Shown one piece after another: positions 35,704-45,797 of a DNA stretch of 64,000 bases (the first letter of the stretch is position 1; every line of letters starts with the position of its first letter). Source of the stretch: Myrica gale (taxonomy: Eukaryota; Streptophyta; Magnoliopsida; Fagales; Myricaceae); assembly GCA_963930655.1 (NCBI GenBank), contig OZ005601.1, positions 27,838,921 through 27,902,920 of the forward strand, written 5' to 3'. Below the pieces are notes generated by a model. The model had not been told where the DNA came from, ran no database searches, and saw only the letters and a program-made list of their open reading frames with translations. The position numbers were made by a program, and so were the translations under genes.

Positions 35704-36030
35704 CAATAGCTAATCATAGGATGGACGTCAACTTATTTAATAGGAGAAATTCTTTGGTCGACGTTTACTGGAAATTTGCGTTTAAGAGGGGAAAGAAGAC
35801 CCAGACCAGTACAGGACCAACCAATTCAATTCAATCAATTGATACTATTTTCTTTCGGGGTTTTCACTTACTTTCGATCAATAGCTGATCGTAGGATGGA
35901 CGTCAACTTATTTAATAGGAGAAATTCTTTGGTCGACGTTTATTGGAAATTTGCGTTTAAGAGGGGAAAGAAGACCCAGACCAGTACAGGACCAACCAAT
36001 TCAATTCAATCAATTGATACTATTTTCTTT
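35704..36030. repeat. Tandem duplication, 175-bp period, in the receptor-kinase promoter
   Basis: The sequence from CAATAGCTAATCATAGG (35704) to 35855 recurs at 35879-36030 with only a few substitutions, so the duplication is young. It lies about 380-700 bp upstream of the ATG at 35327. Each copy carries GGACGTCAAC, which on the gene strand contains overlapping TTGAC (W-box core) and TGACG (as-1 core). Confidence 0.93.
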
Positions 36031-37009
36031 ATTCTTCGCACTCGTATAAGCTGTTGATTACTTTATGATATTGGTCAACTGTTTTACCCAAAACCAATAT
36101 GTTTTTGCTAATTATACCGAATGGAAAAAGTGCATGTATAGATAACCTTATCTTATGTAGTTCATGTCTACTTAGAGGCCAGGCATTCCTAAAACCCAGC
36201 AGTACTACTCGTACGTGTACGCAAGTCTCTTTAATTTTTTTTGGTTGCCATTGAGTTATCCTCCACGCGTTTGAAGCTAGACTACGTGATGTATGTTTTC
36301 TTTCAGCAGTAGTAGGTTATTAGAATAGGGTAAAAAATTATTCTGTTAGTCCCTCGTGTGTTTAGTTTCTGGGGTAAGTTTTGTCCTGATCTTTGGAGTA
36401 GGTACTATTTCTCAAGTTATTCTTTTTTTTTTTTCTCTCTCTTTAAATTGAATTGCTGATGTAACTAATGGTGATAATAAAAATTTAAATAAATTATTAA
36501 AATTAAAATAAATGAAAAAGTATACAAAAAAATATTTAGAGTGAAGAAAAAATACAACAAAAAGGTATGACCCTATTCTTTGAAAAATATAATAAATTAA
36601 ATAAATAAAAATAAGCAAATCAACCTATGCGGAGGAAAAAAGGTGATGAAAGAGAGAAAAAATTAGAAGGCCCATGAAATATGTTGATCGGTAAAAGTTA
36701 TGAAGCGGACAATTAACAAAAAGAGAAATTAAAAAAGTGGGCATAAGATATATTTTGACAAGGGACGTATGACATGTTTGTTTAATTTTCAACAAAATAA
36801 ATATATTTTACCAAATTTTTTAAAATATTTTTTAAAATTTCAATGAACAAACATACTCGTACTGTGTCTATGATTTCATAGGAGAGCACCCAAAAGATAA
36901 CCTATGTTGTCACATTAAAGATGTGGAGATATTGTGCACTTGGAGGGACCCCAAAACCAATTAATTGAATAAGTCTTAGTCTTCATGCCATGTTTTTGGA
37001 GATCGATTA
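36031..37009. other. AT-rich intergenic DNA, no gene seen
   Basis: No supported coding, RNA or clear element boundaries. There is a W-box-type GGTCAAC near 36073. Confidence 0.5.
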
Positions 37010-37165
37010 CGGTTGCGTCTGTACTTTAAAATTTTACTTTTTAAAAAAAATTTAATATAATAAAAAAATTATAATATAATATTTCTTTCTATTACATCAT
37101 TATTTTTTACTATAATAAATATTAAAAATGATGCCTCTCTCCACAAATTTTACCACCCAATTACA
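37010..37165. mobile_element. AT-rich MITE copy
   Basis: It begins GGTTGCGTCTGTACTTTAAA and shares inner blocks (TTTAATATAATAAAA, CATCATTATTTTTTAC) with the elements at 31338 and 38575. No clear target duplication was read. Confidence 0.4.
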
Positions 37166-37224
37166 AGTTACGGGATGCACGTTTCGTTCAGCAATAATAT
37201 TAGGATTACTACTACTGGAATATT

Positions 37225-37430
37225 CTATTCAATGATAGACTACATTTTGTTTTGCCCATAAATTAGTTGATTTTGTTGGGCGTCCAGCCCGTGAGCCAAA
37301 GCCCATTCGTGGGCCCCAAGTCAAAACGAAAAATAAAGTGGCAACTTTTGTTGCCGGAACACACCAAAAGAAGAGAAAAAAAAAGGTACCGCGCCAAAGA
37401 GACAAAAGAGACCGGAAAAAAGAGGACAGC
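37225..37430. repeat. Dispersed repeat, copy 1 (second copy at 43208-43410)
   Basis: Shared stretches include TTTTGCCCATAAATTAGTTG, GAGCCAAAGCCCATTCGTGG and CAACTTTTGTTGCCGGAACA, in the same order and orientation about 6 kb apart. The class is unknown. The homology runs past the point where LTR-like ends (TGTTGGGC..GCCCAACA, 37274-37787) could be drawn. Confidence 0.75.
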
Positions 37431-38574
37431 TTTATCATGAGCTTTATTTCGATCGGCTTCACGTATGAGGAAACTGGGTGTGTTTCATAAATACATGGTT
37501 ATTGTATTCAGGTTAGAGATATCTGGAGTAGTGTGTGTTTCGTCATATTTTAAGCACAAACCTGAGCATTGTAATTCAGTGAATTGATATTGTTGATTTT
37601 TAATTTGCGTGAACTCTTGCGCACAAACTTGAGCATTGTAATTTATATTTTAATAAAATAAATTTATCTTGGAATTGTCATCTAATTTTTCCCTTCGCAC
37701 CGAAAGAATTTTTCAATATTCTCTTTTGGTGCTTGATTTAATTTTTAATTTGCTTGTGATTATTATTTAATTTGTAATTTTGCCCAACAAATTTCATTAT
37801 TAATTGAGGAGTTGGATTGGTTTTAAGGAGCTAATATTTCCCAACTTGTTTGGTAGACGGAAGCAAATCAAATAAACAGGGTGAGAGTTTTGGGCTAATG
37901 TGTCTCTCCTACTCCGCTTACACCCTCCTCATATGCCCTTCCCAATCTCTGATCTACATCCCTATCAATACCTTCTAATGACACTAAAATTGGATCAATC
38001 TAGCCCAAATAAATTTGGGTTGGATGAATATGATCATACGTATGAAAAGCCCAACAACAACACTAGGTTCATATTGTACCAAACATAAAAGGAGGAGAAA
38101 CCACAACACGTGCTGTGGACGGTTATAAACCAACTTATAACGTGTAGTTGCCCCACGATTTTGACATTCCCACTATCAAAGCAACTGCACATTATGGAGA
38201 CGTGTAACGAGTGCATTCCAAGACACGACGCAACAAGGGATAAAAGTTCATCAAAAAAGGGAAACGCAAGGATGTAGAGACAAGGCTATAAAAGCAAATT
38301 ACCATGAAGAAAAGAGGTAAGCTTTTTAGAGGATTTGGAATAGAGAGATTGAAATATCAACGTATTGACTTAAGTATCGGAGGTGCCCTATCCCAATGTT
38401 CAAGGTCACTTTCGTCATTTTGCAGAAAGGATTACACGAAGAATCGAAACTTATTTACTTTGAAGTGTTGACCATAAATCAACTGATTCGTCACCCCTTT
38501 GCACTTCACCAAAATGTCTCAATGTATAGAGACATATGACGTATCCTTTTACATTTATGCAATTACTATGTTTG
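37431..38574. other. Intergenic DNA, no gene seen
   Basis: AT-rich, with a duplicated (G/C)CACAAAC(C/T)TGAGCATTGTAAT unit near 37553 and 37620. No coding feature supported. Confidence 0.5.
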
Positions 38575-38765
38575 TCAAACAAAATTTTACACTTTCTAAA
38601 ATTTTAACACAATAAAAAATTATAATATAATCTCTCTCTCCCCATCACATCATTACTTTTCACTATAATAAATATTAAAAATCATCTCTCTCTTCACTTT
38701 TTCACCAAATCCAATACTCTAAAACTTTAACCTCTCCAAAATTTTATCACTCAAACGTAAACATA
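38575..38765. mobile_element. AT-rich MITE copy
   Basis: It starts near CAAACAAAATTTTACACTTT and ends near AATTTTATCACTCAAACGTA. The inner blocks match the 31338-31534 element. Boundaries are approximate. Confidence 0.5.
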
Positions 38766-39054
38766 TCTTTAATGTAACTAACGAGACTATTTTTGTATGT
38801 ATGATGCTTTCACATAATTCAAACTACTTGATTTTTATATCTACAACAGTTAGAATTAAGTATAGTCACCCAAAAAACAACACAGAGAAAGTTCAAAATT
38901 AATTTTTTTTCATAGCTGCATTTCTATGGAAAAACGCTCCTAAAAGTATATTTTCTAGCACTTTTCTGGCATTTTATCAAAATTCACTACTAAATAACAA
39001 GTTTTTTGCAGCGTTCTCTTGAAAAACGTTGTTATTTTTTAAAACGTAGTCTTG
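38766..39054. repeat. Dispersed repeat related to 45000-45260
   Basis: Shared ordered blocks with 45.0-45.26 kb: TAACTAACGA, ATATCTACAACA, TTTCTA(T)GG/GAAAAACGCT and AAAGTA(T/C)ATTTTCTAGCA. Element type not determined. Confidence 0.55.
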
Positions 39055-39226
39055 GAGGGACATTTTGGTCATTTTGCATGTTTTTCCGTCAAATTTAACG
39101 TCTAATTTTGATGGGAGGCTAGAATTGATGATTTTCAAAAGTTATGAGACTTAAATCACCGAATTGAAACTTAAGGGCTATTTGATTTTTGGCCAAACTT
39201 ATAGGACTAATTATGAGTTTACCCTT
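39055..39226. mobile_element. Truncated Mutator-like MITE, right arm only
   Basis: From GGGACATTTTGGTCATTTTG to TATGAGTTTACCC this matches the right arm of the element at 30672-31186. No left arm with GGGGTAAACTCAT is found upstream, so the copy is partial. Confidence 0.7.
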
Positions 39227-39415
39227 TTTTTCCTAAGCAAGCAACAACAATACATTACGAAAGAAGAGCAGTACAAACCGGAAGGGGAGGGGGACCCCTA
39301 CAAACACCCCAAACAACCACCAGAAACCAGAACCGAAAACAAAAGAAAATAAAAGATGGCCAAAACAAATTGGCCAAGGAAGGACTGCCGCAACAGGCGG
39401 TTAATACCACTCCAA

Positions 39416-39498
39416 GAAGTGGTGTAGGGAGGTACCACTGAGCGCTATAGGGAAGGGAAGGTGACAGTTAGAAGTGGTGTAGGGAGGTACCACTGAGC
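39416..39498. repeat. Short direct repeat, 55-bp period
   Basis: GAAGTGGTGTAGGGAGGTAC..CACTGAGCG occurs at 39416 and again at 39471. No element boundaries identified. Confidence 0.85.
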
Positions 39499-39793
39499 GT
39501 CCGGCGACTAAAAATGAGGCTCCAACAAAAGCGTGTATTATGGCAGGAGTTTTAAACAAACGCTACTAAACCAGGCTAAAACAAACATTTTTTTTGCAGC
39601 GGTTAAAAAGAAACGCTGCTAAAGGCAACAGATGTTGCAGCGCATTTAGTCCATGACTTTTCCCAACTCACGTACTTTTTTCCATTGGACTTCTTTTACC
39701 CGCATTGGCTAAGTCTGTCAAGTGGGCTGAAGATTTCCTACTCTTTCTCTCCGTACTCTCTCCTCTTCACATGGTTTTTAAATCTAGAAGTAA

Positions 39794-40776
39794 GGCTGCG
39801 TTTGTTTTGACGTAAAAGGAAGAAAATAAAAAATATTTATAGGGCTGCGTTTGTTTCGACGTAAAAGGAAGAAAATAAAAAAATATTTATAGGGAAAACA
39901 AAACAAGTTTCAGTATTTGGCTAATTCCTTGAAAATAAACATATAGTGTTTAGTTATCACCTGGAAATTTAAAGAATATTTTGTGAGCTTATTTAGTTTT
40001 GATGTACCTTCTAGATTTAGAATAACAACCATATTAAAGAGATCTAGACATCTAATGATCCATTTGAATTATCAAAAGCTCAAATCGAAAAAGTTGTGTC
40101 TTTCTTACAAATTTGTCAATCAGCAAATGAAGGGCTATCTATAAAGCTTCGACTCATCAGAGCCATCTTGCAACTTTATCAACAAACTAATTGTGAAAAT
40201 GTGGAATCAAAGTTCAAATGAAAGCGAAATATTAAAAATAATAAAAGGAGGTCCCATAAAATACGAATTACAACATGAAACGCTAAAAAAAATTTGTATT
40301 ATCGATAAAGATATTAAAAATAACGCATAACAATAAAAAATAATGTAACATAAAATTCTCAAAACTAGCGACTTTCATAATCATAAATTAATACTCAACA
40401 TTTTGGTAGAGAATAGAAAAAAAATTAACTGGAAAATAATTTAAGTTTTTTTTGTTAGAGAAAAAATAGTAGATAGCATATTTTGCAATAGAATAGATAA
40501 AAATAGTCATTTGAAAAATAATCTAAGTTTCTTTTGTTACGATAGTAGAGAGAATATATATGAGAAAAAATAGTAGATATAAAATAGAGAAAAGATAGTC
40601 ATCTAGAAATTAATTTAAGCTTCTTCAAAGGGTAAGTTATTTTCAGCCTGATACGTGTTATTTTCCTTTGACCACTTATCTCATTTTTCTTTTATTCTTT
40701 TTTTCAGTCCTTACCAAACACATGTTTTTGAAAATATTCTGTATGAAAATATATTGAGTCGAAACAAATAGCAGCC
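39794..40776. mobile_element. PIF/Harbinger-like non-autonomous element (TAA TSD)
   Basis: It starts GGCTGCGTTTGTTTTGACG and ends GTCGAAACAAATAGCAGCC, good inverted ends. TAA flanks both sides (39791-39793 and 40777-40779). About 50 bp at the left end are tandemly repeated (the GGCTGCGTTTGTTT..GACGT unit twice, 39794 and 39843). No transposase. Confidence 0.7.
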
Positions 40777-40924
40777 TAAGGTGTATGCGAGGAATATTCA
40801 GCTAAGTTATAAAGATCACCAACTCTTTCTCTCAGTTTGCTAGATTACACGAACACTTCTATCACTGGCAATTTCAAATATTTAACAGAAAAAAAATTGA
40901 AGAAATTTCAACGTCTATGGAGTC

Positions 40925-43016
40925 CAGAGGCGGAGGGAGGGGGGGCGAAGGGTATCAGCCGATACCCTTCACCTCCCCAAAAAAAAAATTACTTAGCAAT
41001 TTATTTATTTTTTATTTTTTTAAATAAGTTGGTCTGTGTATTCGTACAAGACTCAACATAATTTCCATATTTCTCAGTAAATGTAGTTCTGAGGTCACGT
41101 AGTTCTGGCAAATCAGCAAATCTGGCTGCTGCATACATCAAAGAAGCTACAGCTTCCTTGCACTCCTCAGGGCAATCCCTACGTTAATGGAAAAACAAAA
41201 GGTACAGGGGAAAAACGTGTTAATCTCATAGTAAACAACATTAGATTCACTACAACTAGAGTTTCTTTTTGGTCTCATTTTAGTCTAAATTTATATGTAA
41301 ATGCTTAGAAGAAGAAAAATGTGTGAATGAAATAAACACATTCATGATATCTAGCTCCATAGCTCTCATTTCAGTTTCTTTTTCTACTTTTTTTCCCCTT
41401 TCAATAGGATTGGATACATTTCTCTTCCAGTAAATCAGTAAAAATCTCATCAGAAAGACAGAGATTGCATAAAGACATGAGGCAAGAATGTCATTTGATT
41501 GAGCATATTACATATCTATAGGTTGGTTAGTCGCATGTACCTATGCTTTTGCATAACAGAAAGATGACTGTAGATACATCCACAGAACTCCTCAATGAAT
41601 TCGTAACAGGTTGACCTGTTCTGCTCAACTAGCAACCCTTCAGCCTGTTCAGCATGTATACAAGTTAAAATCTTTAGATAAAATATACTACGGTATCCTG
41701 TATTCCATTTTATCACGTGATAATAAGCAAAATAAGGTTGTAAGTTGTGTTCTATTGCTCCAGTAGTGTCAACTAAAATTAATCTCTTTCAAGAATCCAC
41801 AAAGAAGCAGATATTTGCTATTTTGTGAAGAAACAAAACTGTATTTGGGGTGAGTTCAGACCCATCCTTCCGACAAGTCAGATGAATTAAGTTACTTCAT
41901 TCATGGCATGGATCAACAACCTTTTACAAATGTAGGATCTGTTAGTTACTCCAAAAACAGTTACGGATCATGTTGGAAAGATTAAGCCCATGGTCTTCCG
42001 CTTCAGGTATGCTAAATAAGCACCTAAAATAACACCTAACTTTCACAAAACAAAGTAATTCAGTCGTAATGCTGTTCCAAGACTCAGCAATATTCTTCCT
42101 AAAAAGTTTCCTTCCTAAAGTTACACTAACGATCAAAGAAGTTCTCAATTTCCAAATATATTACTAAATCCCAGCATTTGTTAAAATCAAAAGTTATGTT
42201 CACAGGCACAATGCTGCAAATAGAATCAGCACCATAATTACAAGCAAGTCAACCTCAGCAGTGTCTCCTACTTGTTATGCCTCATGATGTACCCAATTAT
42301 CTAGAAACGGATTTACAACGGCTCGTAAATAACAACCCGACCGATAAAATATCTGAAAAATACTCTAATGGGGTTGCATAAGAACTGAGAAAGACATATT
42401 TTAGCATTTCTTTTTATATATATATAAGTAAAATAAATATGGACAGAAAGAGCATTTCAAGAAAGTAAAACTGGACTAAGCTCAAAAAATGGGTCAAATT
42501 ACCCTATCCCCTAATTAAAGGAAAGAAAAACTCTGCAATTTCATTTCTAACTTTTTCTCTGCTTCTTAACACTTCTAAGTCTAAAACTAAATGAGTTCCC
42601 CAACAAAGGAAAAGAAAGATTAAAGCACCAAAACTCAACCTAAATAGAAGCGCTATCTTCAACGGAAAAACAGAATTTAAAGAGGTAAAGCCCACTGACC
42701 ACTCACAACCACAAAAATGAAACGAAAAAAAAAACTGCCAGTGCCAGAGCTCTCTACCATGGCCATTAAACATAAAAGTGAAAAAAGTGAAACCGCCCCA
42801 CCAACTCTTTTAACGTTTCACCCTCTGCTGTTTAAAAAAAATAAAAAGGCCTGGGTCAAGGAGATCGTGCCCAGGTTTTTATGTAGAAAATATGATTGTA
42901 GTTGGCCTGGGCCTGAGCCTGATGGGTGTCGGCCCAGACCAACTTATTTATAAAAAATAAAAAATAAATAAATTGCTAAGTAATATTTTTTTTTTGGGAG
43001 GTGAAGGGTATCGGCT
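40925..43016. mobile_element. Inverted-repeat transposon carrying IST1-like exons
   Basis: Inverted arms of about 85 bp lie at roughly 40951-41037 and 42932-43016, with outer sequence TATCAGCCGATACCCTTCAC. The left side extends outward to a hAT-like CAGAGGCGGAGGGAG start near 40925; the right outer end seems truncated at 43016. No target duplication or transposase was found. The interior holds two exons of an IST1-like gene on the minus strand, the last cut off where the left arm begins. Confidence 0.7.
41053..41644 (-). pseudogene. Captured IST1-like (Vps4 regulator) gene fragment
   Basis: Two exons: 41644-41541 (starts AEGLLVEQNRSTCYEFIEEF, ends SHLSVMQKHR) and 41178 to about 41053 (DCPEECKEAVASLMYAAARF..LPELRDLRTTFTEKYGN). 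The junction is GT..AG with codon AG|G restored. Both come from the middle of the plant IST1 domain. IST1 proteins bind the Vps4/SKD1 ATPase and CHMP1 in endosomal ESCRT sorting. The frame is open in both exons, but the start, the earlier helices and the C-terminus are absent. The second exon fuses into the element's inverted repeat. The parent gene should lie elsewhere in the genome. Confidence 0.8.
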
Positions 43017-43207
43017 GATAAAGAGGCTTTAATCTGCCCTTGAGAGATGAAATCCATAAGCAAGTAGTGAAGAGGAAAATTTTGCATACCATTGGCTGTT
43101 CGATTTGGCCAGCCAAATCGAACTCTATCGGACCGGATCGATGTTCGGACACCCTTGTGGGTGTGATGATTAATATATGCTAATGCAGACTTTTTTTTCA
43201 TGACATA
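43017..43207. other. Intergenic DNA with a small palindrome
   Basis: GTTCGATTTGGCCAGCCAAATCGAAC at about 43107-43132 is a near-perfect hairpin. No gene. Confidence 0.45.
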
Positions 43208-43410
43208 AGTCGGTATAGACAGTATTTTCTTTTGCCCATAAATTAGTTGATTTTGTTTGTGGGCGCCCGTGAGCCAAAGCCCATTCGTGGGCCCATGAGT
43301 CGAAAGGAAAAGTATAAGTAGGGCAACTTTTGTTGCCGGAACACATCAAAAAAGAGTGCCACGCAAAAGAGACAAAAGAGAAAGGAAAAAAAGAAAAAGA
43401 GGATTTGCTA
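43208..43410. repeat. Dispersed repeat, copy 2 (first copy at 37225-37430)
   Basis: Same order of shared blocks as the first copy, including GAGCCAAAGCCCATTCGTGG and TTTTGTTGCCGGAACACA. Confidence 0.75.
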
Positions 43411-43708
43411 TATGTTATATGTTAATTTGTAATGGCAAACTACTGAAACCTCGTTACACGTGATTCAGTTACTGTCTAAGAAGCATCGAGATGGACTTAC
43501 TATGGAATCATCTTATTCTTAATTCTTGTTTTTCTTTTAATAAAAAAATATGGATGGATTAAGCAGCAATTAAACATTAACCAAGGCTTCCTTTTCTTCG
43601 TTGGAAACTAATTTGGTCTTTTTTATTTTTCAGCTAAAAATTAGTCATCGGCCTTCTTTCTTTTTTGGGGTATTCTTTCTTTTGGGCATTGAGTCCAATT
43701 CGAATAGG

Positions 43709-44250
43709 CTGTTGAGACATTTTGAATTGGGACTTGCCACTTACAATTAAAAAAAAAAACTCACTTTTTAGATGCTCTTACCAATTTGGGACACTTTTGG
43801 GTATCCTCGTGCATGTATGACACGTGACTTCTTACATGACAATAAGTCATGCTTGATGACACTTGGTCTCATGCATGACATTCTAGCCATGCAAGATAAC
43901 ACATGACAGGTCATGTGTCACGAGAAGGTTGATGATGAGAGGCTATAAAATGATCTCTCCTCCCTCATCTTAAGAAAAAAAATAAAGAGCTTTTCATTCT
44001 CCCTCTCTCTCTCTAGAATTTTGTCTTCTTATGTGAGCATTTAAGTTGTGGAACTTGTAGGTGATTATCTCATAGAACACTTTACCACGAGAAAGAATTT
44101 CTGAAACTCATACGGTTGAAGTATGTGAAACAACTTCAAGCATTTGATTTCGGAGACGCTAGGTATATCGAAATCCCCTTTATTATTCCTCTGGGCATAT
44201 AATTTTTCCGAAAAATGCGGTTGAATAATGCTCCTTTTTTCAACACCATT
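43709..44250 (+). repeat. Possible degenerate or solo LTR (Copia-like)
   Basis: It starts TGTTGAGACATTTTGAATTG, a common Copia LTR start. A CATGAC-rich stretch, a TATA-like CTATAAAATG (43943) and a CT-rich leader follow. The 3' boundary (TTTTTTCAACA near 44246) and a target duplication could not be confirmed. Confidence 0.35.
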
Positions 44251-44378
44251 TACAATTAGCCACAATAATTGCGTTAGAATTTTTTTTTGTACAGACAAAA
44301 TGTTGTTATGCAGTTATTATCACTAAGCAAACAACCAAGTGCCTCTAAAATCACTTGATATGCAATTATTATAACGTT

Positions 44379-44970
44379 GTTTTATACATTCTATACAAAT
44401 TAACTGAATATACTATATATTAATACTAGGGCTGTCCATTGGCCGATTCGGTCCGGTCCGACCGGCCAAACTGGACATTTTGTGAAGGGAGCATACCGGA
44501 CCGGTCATTTTATTAGACCGGTCCGGTTTCGGTTTGAGCCTCTTAGCATTTTTTTTTTCTCTTTTTTAGGCCTTTTTGGATTTTTTTGGGTTTTACCGGT
44601 AAGGATCAGTTTGGAGTGGTAAACTCCGGTCCAGTTTCGGTTTTCCACATGGGTAATCCGGAACCAGACCGGAGTATACCGGTCTCAGTCCAGGTTGTCC
44701 AAAATCGGCTAGGTTCTGGCCGGATTTGGCCATAATCGGTCCAATTCTGGTCGGATTTGGCCATAATCGGTCCGATTTCGGTTTGGGTTGGCTGGTCCGA
44801 CCGGTTTTTTAGACAACCCTAATTGATACTTTCTAATATACTACTATCGATGTATGTATAATACATATATCGATAAATAATGATGTTTTATACATTCTAT
44901 ACAAATTAACTGCATATACTATATATTGATACTTTCTAATATACTACTATCGATGTATGTATAAAGTTAT
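44379..44970. repeat. Direct repeat interrupted by the hAT-like element
   Basis: GTTTTATACATTCTATACAA... through TACTACTATCGATGTATGTA occurs twice. The first copy (44383-44426 plus 44822-44862) is split by the element; the second (44885-44963) is continuous. Confidence 0.9.
44427..44821. mobile_element. Non-autonomous hAT-like element with a paralogous empty site
   Basis: It starts TAGGGCTGTCCATTGG and ends TAGACAACCCTA, with repeated CCGGT/GGTCCG units inside. The flanking 8-bp sites are ATTAATAC (44419-44426) and ATTGATAC (44822-44829), one mismatch. The host sequence is duplicated downstream (about 44885-44970), and there it reads TATATATTGATACTTTC with no insertion. That confirms both the boundaries and the original target ATTGATAC. 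Confidence 0.92.
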
Positions 44971-45797
44971 AAATGACGTATCCTATTATACTGATTCCAT
45001 CTATAGATATAGTCATTGTTGACACTCAATCTTATTGCATTTCTTAATATAACTAACGATAATATTTATGTATATGTATTATGCTTTAACATAATAAAAC
45101 TAGCTAATTGATTTTTTTATATATATCTACAACACTTAGAAGTATAGTCATAAAAAAAACAAATTTAAGTATAAATTATTTTTTTTTCTCCGTAGCTGCG
45201 TTTCTATGAAAAAACGCTGCTAAAAGTACATTTTCTAGCAGTTTTTCCGCGATTTTTCAAATAACTAAAAATTTCATATATCAAAACAAATGAATGCTGA
45301 ATTTCCCTAGCCACTCTTTCTCTACTTTGGCTGATATCAATATATATTGTCTGAAAGAATAAACAGAACGTTCCATAGGAAACTCAGATCTAAAAAGAAA
45401 AAAAAATCAATGCCGATACCTCTCCTTAACAAAATTTATTAAAACACAAATGACTAGATATAATATTATGCCCACAAATTATTTTCTAATCTACATGTTT
45501 TCGTAAAACGATCATCCAAATTTCATGATCCACCAGTTCAAGTATATATATATATTTACATGTGTTCATCTGATCATGAATCAAAACGTACGGCCAACAC
45601 CTTTTGGAGATCTGTATTATTAATGTTAAATATCAAACCATCATATTTAGGAATTTTAAATTCCAACGTATTATATAAACGATAAAGAAGTGTGTAAGAG
45701 ATGTACACAATTTACTGCCAACCAAATTATTGCAACCATATGTATTTGCCCAAAAGAAAATTATAGCAAGCAAACATGCAACCCACGAGCAATCCAA
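44971..45797. other. Intergenic DNA, no gene seen
   Basis: It includes a dispersed repeat related to 38.77-39.05 kb (at about 45000-45260) and likely the 3' UTR of the U-box gene near its right end. Confidence 0.5.

Noticed and set aside
37274-37787. Possible solo LTR with TGTTGGGC and GCCCAACA ends
   Set aside because: The related copy at 43.2 kb shares sequence to the left of the supposed LTR start, and the flanking bases (GATTT and AATTT) do not match, so these are probably not element ends.
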